From Parietaria judaica (lineage: Eukaryota; Streptophyta; Magnoliopsida; Rosales; Urticaceae), in assembly GCA_954871525.1 (NCBI GenBank), contig OX940863.1, positions 43,944,501-44,008,500 on the forward strand: 64,000 bases of DNA, in the 5' to 3' direction. A program made the position numbers and the translations under genes. The first letter of the stretch is position 1, and every line of letters starts with the position of its first letter. Shown here piece after piece: positions 39,301-52,207 of the stretch. The notes below the pieces were generated by a model. That model saw only the letters and a program-made list of their open reading frames with translations, was not told the origin of the DNA and searched no databases.

Positions 39301-39970
39301 GTTATAAATTGGTTTAGTTTTGGCATTAAAAGTTTTTGGAGCTATCTTTAAACCCAGTTTCAACAATTAGTGCGTGCTCCAAAAAAAACTGAGTCTTTTT
39401 CCCATTTTACGCGAAAGAACCCTAATTAAATGATATTTTAAACAAAAAATGAACTTCCAAATGCTAAACAATGTGTAATTGTATCACATTTACTTATTTT
39501 AATCCCTAAATAGCAAAGCACTATCTCGTAGTTTCTTTATGAAGCCGTTAATGGGTTAAAATCTTTACCCAAAAGTGTTAAAAATTGGTTTTCTTGCGAG
39601 AGCAAATACGATCCGTTCTTGACGAAATTTGAGTTGCTAGACTTTCGTTAGGGTGGTATTGTTGTAAATTGGTTTATTTTTGGCATTAAATTTTTTTGAA
39701 GCTCTCTTTAAACTCAGTTTCAACAATTAATGCGTGCTCCAAAAAAAACTGAGTCTTTTTCCCATTTTACGCGAAAGAACCCTTATTAAACGAATTTTTA
39801 AACAAAAATTGAACTTCCTAATGCTAAATAATGTGTAATTGTATCACATTTACTTATTTTAATCCCTAAATAGCGAAGCACTATCTCGTAGTTTCTATAT
39901 GAAGCCGTTAATGGGTTAAAATCTTTACCGAAAAGTGTTAAAAATTGGTTTTCTTGCGAGAGAAAATACG
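36371..39970 (+). repeat. Strict A2-B dimer array, 5 x 720 bp
   Basis: Starts 36371, 37091, 37811, 38531, 39251 (A2), each followed 360 bp later by B. The five dimers total exactly 3600 bp with no indel. B units at 36731, 37451, 38171 and 38891 share GTTAATGCG; the last B (39611) has GGTTTATTTTTGG and GTTAATGGG. The array is nested between copies 2 and 3 of the second heptamer. Confidence 0.95.
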
Positions 39971-42487
39971 ATCCGTTCTAGACGAAATTTGAGTTGCTAG
40001 ACCTTCGTTAGGGTGGTATTGTTATAAATTGGTTTAGTTTTGGCATTAAAAGTTTTTAGAGCTATCTTTAAACCCAGTTTTAACAATTAGTGCGTGCTCC
40101 AAAAAAAACCGAGTATTTTTCCCATTTTACGCGAAAGAACCCTAATAAAACTATATTTTAAACAAAAAATGGACTTCCAAATGCTAAAAAATGTGTAATT
40201 GTATCACATTTACTTATTTTAATCCCTAAATAGCAAAGCACTATCTCGTAGTTTCTATATGAAGCCGTTAATGGGTTAAAATCTTTACCGAAAAGTGTTA
40301 AAAATTGGTTTTCTTGCGAGAGAAAATACGATCCGTTCTAGACGAAATTTGAGTCGCTAGACCTTCGTTAGGGTGGTATTGTTATAAATTGGTTTAGTTT
40401 TGGCATTAAAAGTTTTTGGAGCTATCTTTAAACCAAGTTTCAACAATTAGTGCGTGCTCCAAAAAAAACCGAGTCTTTTTCCCATTTTACGCGAAAGAAC
40501 CCTAATAAAACTATATTTTAAACAAAAAATGAACTTCCAAATGCTAAACAATGCGTAATTGTATCACATTTACTTATTTTAATCCCTAAATAGCAAAGCA
40601 CTATCTCGTAGTTTCTATATGAACTCGTTAATGGGTTAAAATCTTTACCGAAAAGTGTTAAAAATTGGTTTTCTTGCGAGAGAAAATACGATCCGTTCTA
40701 GACGAAATTTGAGTTGCTAGACCTTCGTTAGGGTGGTATTGTTATAAATTGGTTTAGTTTTGGCATTAAAAGTTTTTGGAGCTATCTTTAAACCCAGTTT
40801 CAACAATTAGTGCGTGCTCCAAAAAAAACCGAGTCTTTTTCCCATTTTACGCGAAAGAACCCTAATAAAACTATATTTTAAACAAAAAATGAACTTCCAA
40901 ATTTTAAACAATGTGTAATTGTATCACATTTACTTATTTTAATACCTAAATAGCAAAGCACTATCTCGTAGTTTCTATATGAAGCCGTTAATGGGTTAAA
41001 ATCTTTACCGAAAAGTGTTAAAAATTGGTTTTCTTGCGAGAGAAAATACGATCCGTTCTAGACGAAATTTGCTAGACCTTCGTCAGGGTGGTATTGTTAT
41101 AAATTGGTTTAGTTTTGGCATTAAAAGTTTTTGGAGCTATCTTTAAACCCAGTTTCAACAATTAGTGCGTGCTCCAAAAAAAACCGAGTCTTTTTCCCAT
41201 TTTACGCGAAAGAACCCTAATAAAACTATATTTTAAACAAAAAATGAACTTCCAAATTCTAAACAATGTGTAATTGTATCACATTTACTTATTTTAATCC
41301 CTAAATAGCAAAGCACTATCTCGTAGTTTCTATATGAAGCCGTTAATGGGTTAAAATCTTTACCGAAAAGTGTTAAAAATTGGTTTTCTTGCGAGAGAAA
41401 ATACGATCCGTTCTAGACGAAATTTGAGTTGCTAGACCTTCGTTAGGGTGGTATTGTTATAAATTGGTTTAGTTTTGGCATTAAAAGTTTTTGGAGCTAT
41501 CTTTAAACCCAGTTTCAACAATTAGTGCGTGCTCCAAAAAAAACTGAGTCTTTTTCCCATTTTACGCGAAAGAACCCTAATTAAACGATATTTTAAACAA
41601 AAAATGAACTTCCAAATGCTAACCAATGTGTAATTGTATCACATTTACTTGTTTTAATCCCTAAATAGCAAAGCACTATCTCGTAGTTTCTATATGAAGC
41701 CGTTAATGGGTTAAAATCTTTACCGAAAAGTGTTAAAAATTTGTTTTCTTGCGAGAGCAAATACGATCCGTTCTTGACGAAATTTGAGTTGCTAGACTTT
41801 CGTTAGGGTGGTATTGTTGTAAATTGGTTTAGTTTTGGCATTAAATTTTTTTGAAGCTCTCTTTAAACTCAGTTTCAACAATTAATGCGTGCTCCAAAAA
41901 AAACTGAGTCTTTTTCCCATTTTACGCGAAAGAACCCTTATTAAACGAATTTTTAAACAAAAATTGAACTTCCTAATGCTAAATAATGTGTAATTGTATC
42001 ACATTTACTTATTTTAATCCCTAAATAGCGAAGCACTATCTCGTAGTTTCTATATGAAGCCGTTAATGGGTTAAAATCTTTACCGAAAAGTGTTAAAAAT
42101 TGGTTTTCTTGCGAGAGAAAATACGATCCGTTCTAGACGAAATTTGAGTTGCTAGACCTTCGTTAGGGTGGTATTGTTATAAATTGGTTTAGTTTTGGCA
42201 TTAAAATTTTTTGGAGCTATCTTTAAACCCAGTTTCAACAATTAGTGCGTGCTCCAAAAAAAAACTAAGTCTTTTTCCCATTTTACGCGAAAGAACCCTA
42301 ATTAAACGATATTTTAAAACAAAAAATGAACTTCCAAATGCTAAACAATGTGTAATTGTATCACATTTACTTATTTTAATCCCTAAATAGCAAAGCACTA
42401 TCTCGTAGTTTCTATATGAAGCCGTTAATGGGTTAAAATCTTTACCGAAAAGTGTTAAAAATTTGTTTTCTTGCGAGAGCAAATACG
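39971..42487 (+). repeat. Second heptamer HOR, copy 3 (2517 bp)
   Basis: Starts 39971 A, 40331 A, 40691 A, 41051 A, 41406 A2, 41766 B, 42126 ACTAAG-type. All marks of copy 1 recur in order, including the 5-bp deletion at 41051 (355-bp unit) and AAAATTTTTTGG at 42126. The last unit has extra bases in the A tract and in TTTTAAAACAAA (362 bp). These shifts remove stop codons from one minus-strand frame and create a chance 93-codon reading frame at 42201-42482. Confidence 0.93.
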
Positions 42488-42847
42488 ATCCGTTCTTGAC
42501 GAAATTTGAGTTGCTAGACTTTCGTTAGGATGGTATTGTTGTAAATTGGTTTAGTTTTGGCATTAAATTTTTTTGAAGCTCTCTTTAAACTCAGTTTCAA
42601 CAATTAATGCGTGCTCCAAAAAAAACTGAGTCTTTTTCCCATTTTACGCGAAAGAACCCTTATTAAACGAATTTTTAAACAAAAATTGAACTTCCTAATG
42701 CTAAATAATGTGTAATTGTATCACATTTACTTATTTTAATCCCTAAATAGCGAAGCACTATCTCGTAGTTTCTATATGAAGCCGTTAATGGGTTAAAATC
42801 TTTACCGAAAAGTGTTAAAAATTGGTTTTCTTGCGAGAGAAAATACG
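42488..42847 (+). repeat. Single B monomer joining heptamer copy 3 to the dimer array
   Basis: It is a B unit with a private CGTTAGGATGG in place of CGTTAGGGTGG. It follows the ACTAAG-type unit that closes the heptamer and precedes the first A2-B dimer of the large array. The preceding unit ends AATTTGTTTTCTTGCGAGAGC, the usual pre-B tail outside the dimers. Confidence 0.9.
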
Positions 42848-43207
42848 ATCCGTTCTAGACGAAATTTGAGTTGCTAGACCTTCATTAGGGTGGTATTGTT
42901 ATAAATTGGTTTAGTTTTGGCATTAAAAGTTTTTGGAGCTATCTTTAAACCCAGTTTCAACAATTAGTGCGTGCTCCAAAAAAAACTGAGTCTTTTTCCC
43001 ATTTTACGCGAAAGAACCCTAATTAAACGATATTTTAAACAAAAAATGAACTTCCAAATGCTAAACAATGTGTAATTGTATCACATTTACTTATTTTAAT
43101 CCCTAAATAGCAAAGCACTATCTCGTAGTTTCTTTATGAAGCCGTTAATGGGTTAAAATCTTTACCGAAAAGTGTTAAAAATTGGTTTTCTTGCGAGAGC
43201 AAATACG
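42848..43207 (+). repeat. Representative A2 monomer (360 bp), partner of B in the dimers
   Basis: A2 keeps the A head (TCTAGA, TTATAAATT, GGAGCTATC, ACCCAG) but has B-like CTGAG at p139-143 and an intermediate CCTAATTAAACGATATTTT at p171-189. In the dimer arrays it also has CTTCATTAGG (G to A at p37) and TTTCTTTATG (A to T at p287), and many copies have TACCCAAAAG instead of TACCGAAAAG. It may be an A/B recombinant or an intermediate ancestor; the sequence alone does not decide. Confidence 0.85.
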
Positions 43208-43567
43208 ATCCGTTCTTGACGAAATTTGAGTTGCTAGACTTTCGTTAGGGTGGTATTGTTGTAAATTGGTTTAGTTTTGGCATTAAATTTTTTTGAAGCT
43301 CTCTTTAAACTCAGTTTCAACAATTAATGCGTGCTCCAAAAAAAACTGAGTCTTTTTCCCATTTTACGCGAAAGAACCCTTATTAAACGAATTTTTAAAC
43401 AAAAATTGAACTTCCTAATGCTAAATAATGTGTAATTGTATCACATTTACTTATTTTAATCCCTAAATAGCGAAGCACTATCTCGTAGTTTCTATATGAA
43501 GCCGTTAATGGGTTAAAATCTTTACCGAAAAGTGTTAAAAATTGGTTTTCTTGCGAGAGAAAATACG
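43208..43567 (+). repeat. Representative family B monomer (360 bp)
   Basis: A clean B unit. Diagnostic states are TCTTGA, GACTTTCG, TTGTAAATT, ATTTTTTTGAAGCTCTC, AAACTCAG, ATTAATGCG, AACTGAG, CCTTATTAAACGAATTTTT, ATTGAACTTCCTAATGC, AATAATG and TAGCGAAGC. It has lost the TATAAAT and TCTAGA motifs of A. Compared with A the changes are concentrated in p1-219; p266-332 is the same. B units are almost always preceded by GAGAGCAAATAC, so the inherited B block starts slightly before p1, at about p337 of the preceding unit. Confidence 0.9.
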
Positions 43568-46500
43568 ATCCGTTCTAGACGAAATTTGAGTTGCTAGACC
43601 TTCATTAGGGTGGTATTGTTATAAATTGGTTTAGTTTTGGCATTAAAAGTTTTTGGAGCTATCTTTAAACCCAGTTTCAACAATTAGTGCGTGCTCCAAA
43701 AAAAACTGAGTCTTTTTCCCATTTTACGCGAAAGAACCCTAATTAAACGATATTTTAAACAAAAAATGAACTTCCAAATGCTAAACAATGTGTAATTGTA
43801 TCACATTTACTTATTTTAATCCCTAAATAGCAAAGCACTATCTCGTAGTTTCTTTATGAAGCCGTTAATGGGTTAAAATCTTTACCGAAAAGTGTTAAAA
43901 ATTGGTTTTCTTGCGAGAGCAAATACGATCCGTTCTTGACGAAATTTGAGTTGCTAGACTTTCGTTAGGGTGGTATTGTTGTAAATTGGTTTAGTTTTGG
44001 CATTAAATTTTTTTGAAGCTCTCTTTAAACTCAGTTTCAACAATTAATGCGTGCTCCAAAAAAAACTGAGTCTTTTTCCCATTTTACGCGAAAGAACCCT
44101 TATTAAACGAATTTTTAAACAAAAATTGAACTTCCTAATGCTAAATAATGTGTAATTGTATCACATTTACTTATTTTAATCCCTAAATAGCGAAGCACTA
44201 TCTCGTAGTTTCTATATGAAGCCGTTAATGCGTTAAAATCTTTACCGAAAAGTGTTAAAAATTGGTTTTCTTGCGAGAGAAAATACGATCCGTTCTAGAC
44301 GAAATTTGAGTTGCTAGACCTTCATTAGGGTGGTATTGTTATAAATTGGTTTAGTTTTGGCATTAAAAGTTTTTGGAGCTATCTTTAAACCCAGTTTCAA
44401 CAATTAGTGCGTGCTCCAAAAAAAACTGAGTCTTTTTCCCATTTTACGCGAAAGAACCCTAATTAAACGATATTTTAAACAAAAAATGAACTTCCAAATG
44501 CTAAACAATGTGTAATTGTATCACATTTACTTATTTTAATCCCTAAATAGCAAAGCACTATCTCGTAGTTTCTTTATGAAGCCGTTAATGGGTTAAAATC
44601 TTTACCGAAAAGTGTTAAAAATTGGTTTTCTTGCGAGAGAAAATACGATCCGTTCTTGACGAAATTTGAGTTGCTAGACTTTCGTTAGGGTGGTATTGTT
44701 GTAAATTGGTTTAGTTTTGGCATTAAATTTTTTTGAAGCTCTCTTTAAACTCAGTTTCAACAATTAATGCGTGCTCCAAAAAAAACTGAGTCTTTTTCCC
44801 ATTTTACGCGAAAGAACCCTTATTAAACGAATTTTTAAACAAAAATTGAACTTCCTAATGCTAAATAATGTGTAATTGTATCACATTTACTTATTTTAAT
44901 CCCTAAATAGCGAAGCACTATCTCGTAGTTTCTATATGAAGCCGTTAATGCGTTAAAATCTTTACCGAAAAGTGTTAAAAATTGGTTTTCTTGCGAGAGA
45001 AAATACGATCCGTTCTAGACGAAATTTGAGTTGCTAGACCTTCATTAGGGTGGTATTGTTATAAATTGGTTTAGTTTTGGCATTAAAAGTTTTTGGAGCT
45101 ATCTTTAAACCCAGTTTCAACAATTAGTGCGTGCTCCAAAAAAAACTGAGTCTTTTTCCCATTTTACGCGAAAGAACCCTAATTAAACGATATTTTAAAC
45201 AAAAAATGAACTTCCAAATGCTAAACAATGTGTAATTGTATCACATTTACTTATTTTAATCCCTAAATAGCAAAGCACTATCTCGTAGTTTCTTTATGAA
45301 GCCGTTAATGGGTTAAAATCTTTACCCAAAAGTGTTAAAAATTGGTTTTCTTGCGAGAGCAAATACGATCCGTTCTTGACGAAATTTGAGTTGCTAGACT
45401 TTCGTTAGGGTGGTATTGTTGTAAATTGGTTTATTTTTGGCATTAAATTTTTTTGAAGCTCTCTTTAAACTCAGTTTCAACAATTAATGCGTGCTCCAAA
45501 AAAAACTGAGTCTTTTTCCCATTTTACGCGAAAGAACCCTTATTAAACGAATTTTTAAACAAAAATTGAACTTCCTAATGCTAAATAATGTATAATTGTA
45601 TCACATTTACTTATTTTAATCCCTAAATAGCGAAGCACTATCTCGTAGTTTCTATATGAAGCCGTTAATGGGTTAAAATCTTTACCGAAAAGTGTTAAAA
45701 ATTGGTTTTCTTGCGAGAGAAAATACGATCCGTTCTAGACGAAATTTGAGTTGCTAGACCTTCATTAGGGTGGTATTGTTATAAATTGGTTTAGTTTTGG
45801 CATTAAAAGTTTTTGGAGCTATCTTTAAACCCAGTTTCAACAATTAGTGCGTGCTCCAAAAAAAACTGAGTCTTTTTCCCATTTTACGCGAAAGAACCCT
45901 AATTAAACGATATTTTAAACAAAAAATGAACTTCCAAATGCTAAACAATGTGTAATTGTATCACATTTACTTATTTTAATCCCTAAATAGCAAAGCACTA
46001 TCTCGTAGTTTCTTTATGAAGCCGTTAATGGGTTAAAATCTTTACCCAAAAGTGTTAAAAATTGGTTTTCTTGCGAGAGCAAATACGATCCGTTCTTGAC
46101 GAAATTTGAGTTGCTAGACTTTCGTTAGGGTGGTATTGTTGTAAATTGGTTTAGTTTTGGCATTAAATTTTTTTGAAGCTCTCTTTAAACTCAGTTTCAA
46201 CAATTAATGCGTGCTCCAAAAAAAACTGAGTCTTTTTCCCATTTTACGCGAAAGAACCCTTATTAAACGAATTTTTAAACAAAAATTGAACTTCCTAATG
46301 CTAAATAATGTGTAATTGTATCACATTTAGTTATTTTAATCCCTAAATAGCGAAGCACTATCTCGTAGTTTCTATATGAAGCCGTTAATGGGTTAAAATA
46401 TTTACCGAAAAGTGTTAAAAATTGGTTTTCTTGCGAGAGAAAATACGATCCGTTCTAGACGAAATTTGAGTTGCTAGACCTTCATTAGGGTGGTATTGTT

Positions 46501-49500
46501 ATAAATTGGTTTAGTTTTGGCATTAAAAGTTTTTGGAGCTCTCTTTAAACCCAGTTTCAACAATTAGTGCGTGCTCCAAAAAAAACTGAGTCTTTTTCCC
46601 ATTTTACGCGAAAGAACCCTAATTAAACGATATTTTAAACAAAAAATGAACTTCCAAATGCTAAACAATGTGTAATTGTATCACATTTACTTATTTTAAT
46701 CCCTAAATAGCAAAGCACTATCTCGTAGTTTCTTTATGAAGCCGTTAATGGGTTAAAATCTTTACCCAAAAGTGTTAAAAATTGGTTTTCTTGCGAGAGC
46801 AAATACGATCCGTTCTTGACGAAATTTGAGTTGCTAGACTTTCGTTAGGGTGGTATTGTTGTAAATTGGTTTAGTTTTGGCATTAAATTTTTTTGAAGCT
46901 CTCTTTAAACTCAGTTTCAACAATTAATGCGTGCTCCAAAAAAAACTGAGTCTTTTTCCCATTTTACGCGAAAGAACCCTTATTAAACGAATTTTTAAAC
47001 AAAAATTGAACTTCCTAATGCTAAATAATGTGTAATTGTATCACATTTACTTATTTTAATCCCTAAATAGCGAAGCACTATCTCGTAGTTTCTATATGAA
47101 GCCGTTAATGGGTTAAAATCTTTACCGAAAAGTGTTAAAAATTGGTTTTCTTGCGAGAGAAAATACGATCCGTTCTAGACGAAATTTGAGTTGCTAGACC
47201 TTCATTAGGGTGGTATTGTTATAAATTGGTTTAGTTTTGGCATTAAAAGTTTTTGGAGCTATCTTTAAACCCAGTTTCAACAATTAGTGCGTGCTCCAAA
47301 AAAAACTGAGTCTTTTTCCCATTTTACGCGAAAGAACCCTAATTAAACGATATTTTAAACAAAAAATGAACTTCCAAATGGTAAACAATGTGTAATTGTA
47401 TCACATTTACTTATTTTAATCCCTAAATAGCAAAGCACTATCTCGTAGTTTCTTTATGAAGCCGTTAATGGGTTAAAATCTTTACCGAAAAGTGTTAAAA
47501 ATTGGTTTTCTTGCGAGAGCAAATACGATCCGTTCTTGACGAAATTTGAGTTGCTAGACTTTCGTTAGGGTGGTATTGTTGTAAATTGGTTTAGTTTTGG
47601 CATTAAATTTTTTTGAAGCTCTCTTTAAACTCAGTTTCAACAATTAATGCGTGCTCCAAAAAAAACTGAGTCTTTTTCCCATTTTACGCGAAAGAACCCT
47701 TATTAAACGAATTTTTAAACAAAAATTGAACTTCCTAATGCTAAATAATGTGTAATTGTATCACATTTACTTATTTTAATCCCTAAATAGCGAAGCACTA
47801 TCTCGTAGTTTCTATTTGAAGCCGTTAATGCGTTAAAATCTTTACCGAAAAGTGTTAAAAATTGGTTTTCTTGCGAGAGAAAATACGATCCGTTCTAGAC
47901 GAAATTTGAGTTGCTAGACCTTCATTAGGGTGGTATTGTTATAAATTGGTTTAGTTTTGGCATTAAAAGTTTTTGGAGCTATCTTTAAACCCAGTTTCAA
48001 CAATTAGTGCGTGCTCCAAAAAAAACTGAGTCTTTTTCCCATTTTACGCGAAAGAACCCTAATTAAACGATATTTTAAACAAAAAATGAACTTCCAAATG
48101 CTAAACAATGTGTAATTGTATCACATTTACTTATTTTAATCCCTAAATAGCAAAGCACTATCTCGTAGTTTCTTTATGAAGCCGTTAATGGGTTAAAATC
48201 TTTACCCAAAAGTGTTAAAAATTGGTTTTCTTGCGAGAGCAAATACGATCCGTTCTTGACGAAATTTGAGTTGCTAGACTTTCGTTAGGGTGGTATTGTT
48301 GTAAATTGGTTTATTTTTGGCATTAAATTTTTTTGAAGCTCTCTTTAAACTCAGTTTCAACAATTAATGCGTGCTCCAAAAAAAACTGAGTCTTTTTCCC
48401 ATTTTACGCGAAAGAACCCTTATTAAACGAATTTTTAAACAAAAATTGAACTTCCTAATGCTAAATAATGTATAATTGTATCACATTTACTTATTTTAAT
48501 CCCTAAATAGCGAAGCACTATCTCGTAGTTTCTATATGAAGCCGTTAATGGGTTAAAATCTTTACCGAAAAGTGTTAAAAATTGGTTTTCTTGCGAGAGA
48601 AAATACGATCCGTTCTAGACGAAATTTGAGTTGCTAGACCTTCATTAGGGTGGTATTGTTATAAATTGGTTTAGTTTTGGCATTAAAAGTTTTTGGAGCT
48701 ATCTTTAAACCCAGTTTCAACAATTAGTGCGTGCTCCAAAAAAAACTGAGTCTTTTTCCCATTTTACGCGAAAGAACCCTAATTAAACGATATTTTAAAC
48801 AAAAAATGAACTTCCAAATGCTAAACAATGTGTAATTGTATCACATTTACTTATTTTAATCCCTAAATAGCAAAGCACTATCTCGTAGTTTCTTTATGAA
48901 GCCGTTAATGGGTTAAAATCTTTACCCAAAAGTGTTAAAAATTGGTTTTCTTGCGAGAGCAAATACGATCCGTTCTTGACGAAATTTGAGTTGCTAGACT
49001 TTCGTTAGGGTGGTATTGTTGTAAATTGGTTTAGTTTTGGCATTAAATTTTTTTGAAGCTCTCTTTAAACTCAGTTTCAACAATTAATGCGTGCTCCAAA
49101 AAAAACTGAGTCTTTTTCCCATTTTACGCGAAAGAACCCTTATTAAACGAATTTTTAAACAAAAATTGAACTTCCTAATGCTAAATAATGTGTAATTGTA
49201 TCACATTTACTTATTTTAATCCCTAAATAGCGAAGCACTATCTCGTAGTTTCTATATGAAGCCGTTAATGGGTTAAAATCTTTACCGAAAAGTGTTAAAA
49301 ATTGGTTTTCTTGCGAGAGAAAATACGATCCGTTCTAGACGAAATTTGAGTTGCTAGACCTTCATTAGGGTGGTATTGTTATAAATTGGTTTAGTTTTGG
49401 CATTAAAAGTTTTTGGAGCTATCTTTAAACCCAGTTTCAACAATTAGTGCGTGCTCCAAAAAAAACTGAGTCTTTTTCCCATTTTACGCGAAAGAACCCT

Positions 49501-52207
49501 AATTAAACGATATTTTAAACAAAAAATGAACTTCCAAATGCTAAACAATGTGTAATTGTATCACATTTACTTATTTTAATCCCTAAATAGCAAAGCACTA
49601 TCTCGTAGTTTCTTTATGAAGCCGTTAATGGGTTAAAATCTTTACCCAAAAGTGTTAAAAATTGGTTTTCTTGCGAGAGCAAATACGATCCGTTCTTGAC
49701 GAAATTTGAGTTGCTAGACTTTCGTTAGGGTGGTATTGTTGTAAATTGGTTTAGTTTTGGCATTAAATTTTTTTGAAGCTCTCTTTAAACTCAGTTTCAA
49801 CAATTAATGCGTGCTCCAAAAAAAACTGAGTCTTTTTCCCATTTTACGCGAAAGAACCCTTATTAAACGAATTTTTAAACAAAAATTGAACTTCCTAATG
49901 CTAAATAATGTGTAATTGTATCACATTTACTTATTTTAATCCCTAAATAGCGAAGCACTATCTCGTAGTTTCTATATGAAGCCGTTAATGGGTTAAAATA
50001 TTTACCGAAAAGTGTTAAAAATTGGTTTTCTTGCGAGAGAAAATACGATCCGTTCTAGACGAAATTTGAGTTGCTAGACCTTCATTAGGGTGGTATTGTT
50101 ATAAATTGGTTTAGTTTTGGCATTAAAAGTTTTTGGAGCTATCTTTAAACCCAGTTTCAACAATTAGTGCGTGCTCCAAAAAAAACTGAGTCTTTTTCCC
50201 ATTTTACGCGAAAGAACCCTAATTAAACGATATTTTAAACAAAAAATGAACTTTCAAATGCTAAACAATGTGTAATTGTATCACATTTACTTATTTTAAT
50301 CCCTAAATAGCGAAGCACTATCTCGTAGTTTCTTTATGAAGCCGTTAATGGGTTAAAATCTTTACCCAAAAGTGTTAAAAATTGGTTTTCTTGCGAGAGC
50401 AAATACGATCCGTTCTTGACGAAATTTGAGTTGCTAGACTTTCGTTAGGGTGGTATTGTTGTAAATTGGTTTAGTTTTGGCATTAAATTTTTTTGAAGCT
50501 CTCTTTAAACTCAGTTTCAACAATTAATGCGTGCTCCAAAAAAAACTGAGTCTTTTTCCCATTTTACGCGAAAGAACCCTTATTAAACGAATTTTTAAAC
50601 AAAAATTGAACTTCCTAATGCTAAATAATGTGTAATTGTATCACATTTACTTATTTTAATCCCTAAATAGCGAAGCACTATCTCGTAGTTTCTATATGAA
50701 GCCGTTAATGGGTTAAAATCTTTACCGAAAAGTGTTAAAAATTGGTTTTCTTGCGAGAGAAAATACGATCCGTTCTAGACGAAATTTGAGTTGCTAGACC
50801 TTCATTAGGGTGGTATTGTTATAAATTGGTTTAGTTTTGGCATTAAAAGTTTTTGGAGCTATCTTTAAACCCAGTTTCAACAATTAGTGCGTGCTCCAAA
50901 AAAAACTGAGTCTTTTTCCCATTTTACGCGAAAGAACCCTAATTAAACGATATTTTAAACAAAAAATGAACTTCCAAATGCTAAACAATGTGTAATTGTA
51001 TCACATTTACTTATTTTAATCCCTAAATAGCAAAGCACTATCTCGTAGTTTCTTTATGAAGCCGTTAATGGGTTAAAATCTTTACCCAAAAGTGTTAAAA
51101 ATTGGTTTTCTTGCGAGAGCAAATACGATCCGTTCTTGACGAAATTTGAGTTGCTAGACTTTCGTTAGGGTGGTATTGTTGTAAATTGGTTTAGTTTTGG
51201 CATTAAATTTTTTTGAAGCTCTCTTTAAACTCAGTTTCAACAATTAATGCGTGCTCCAAAAAAAACTGAGTCTTTTTCCCATTTTACACGAAAGAACCCT
51301 TATTAAACGAATTTTTAAACAAAAATTGAACTTCCTAATGCTAAATAATGTGTAATTGTATCACATTTACTTATTTTAATCCCTAAATAGCGAAGCACTA
51401 TCTCGTAGTTTCTATATGAAGCCGTTAATGGGTTAAAATCTTTACCGAAAAGTGTTAAAAATTGGTTTTCTTGCGAGAGAAAATACGATCCGTTCTAGAC
51501 GAAATTTGAGTTGCTAGACCTTCATTAGGGTGGTATTGTTATAAATTGGTTTAGTTTTGGCATTAAAAGTTTTTGGAGCTATCTTTAAACCCAGTTTCAA
51601 CAATTAGTGCGTGCTCCAAAAAAAACTGAGTCTTTTTCCCATTTTACGCGAAAGAACCCTAATTAAACGATATTTTAAACAAAAAATGAACTTCCAAATG
51701 CTAAACAATGTGTAATTGTATCACATTTACTTATTTTAATCCCTAAATAGCAAAGCACTATCTCGTAGTTTCTTTATGAAGCCGTTAATGGGTTAAAATC
51801 TTTACCCAAAAGTGTTAAAAATTGGTTTTCTTGCGAGAGCAAATACGATCCGTTCTTGACGAAATTTGAGTTGCTAGACTTTCGTTAGGGTGGTATTGTT
51901 GTAAATTGGTTTAGTTTTGGCATTAAATTTTTTTGAAGCTCTCTTTAAACTCAGTTTCAACAATTAATGCGTGCTCCAAAAAAAACTGAGTCTTTTTCCC
52001 ATTTTACGCGAAAGAACCCTTATTAAACGAATTTTTAAACAAAAATTGAACTTCCTAATGCTAAATAATATGTAATTGTATCACATTTACTTATTTTAAT
52101 CCCTAAATAGCGAAGCACTATCTCGTAGTTTCTATATGAAGCCGTTAATGGGTTAAAATCTTTACCGAAAAGTGTTAAAAATTGGTTTTCTTGCGAGAGA
52201 AAATACG

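Larger units (their letters stand above)
34215..45727 (+). repeat. 16-monomer super-repeat, two copies of ~5.76 kb
   Basis: 34215-39970 and 39971-45727 correspond with a shift of 5756-5757 bp. The heptamer units at 34215-36370 match 39971-42125, and the dimers at 37091-39970 match 42848-45727. The private GGTTTATTTTTGG occurs at the same place in the last B of both copies (39611 and 45368), and GTTAATGCG in the two B units before each. Correspondence fails at 36371-37090 versus 42126-42847, where the second copy instead has the ACTAAG-type unit, and at the GTTAATGCG site of 37451 versus 43208. This is a layered duplication above the HOR level. Confidence 0.75.
42848..52207 (+). repeat. Strict A2-B dimer array, 13 x 720 bp without indels
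   Basis: A2 units start every 720 bp from 42848 to 51488, each followed by B. The length is exactly 9360 bp. Variation is almost all single substitutions shared in patterns: TACCCAAAAG in most A2 units from 45008 on, GTTAATGCG in B at 43928, 44648 and 47528, GGTTTATTTTTGG with ATGTATAATTG in B at 45368 and 48248 (2880 bp apart), AAAATATTTACC in B at 46088 and 49688 (3600 bp apart). A2 at 46448 has GAGCTCTC, a B/early-A state. This is the most homogeneous and probably youngest domain. Confidence 0.96.

Noticed and set aside
42201..42482. Minus-strand open reading frame of 93 codons
   Set aside because: It lies wholly inside one satellite monomer (42126-42487), starts at TTG, and exists only because extra A bases in this unit shift the frame past stops present in the equivalent antisense frame of other units. 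No ribosome-site, splice or domain evidence supports it.
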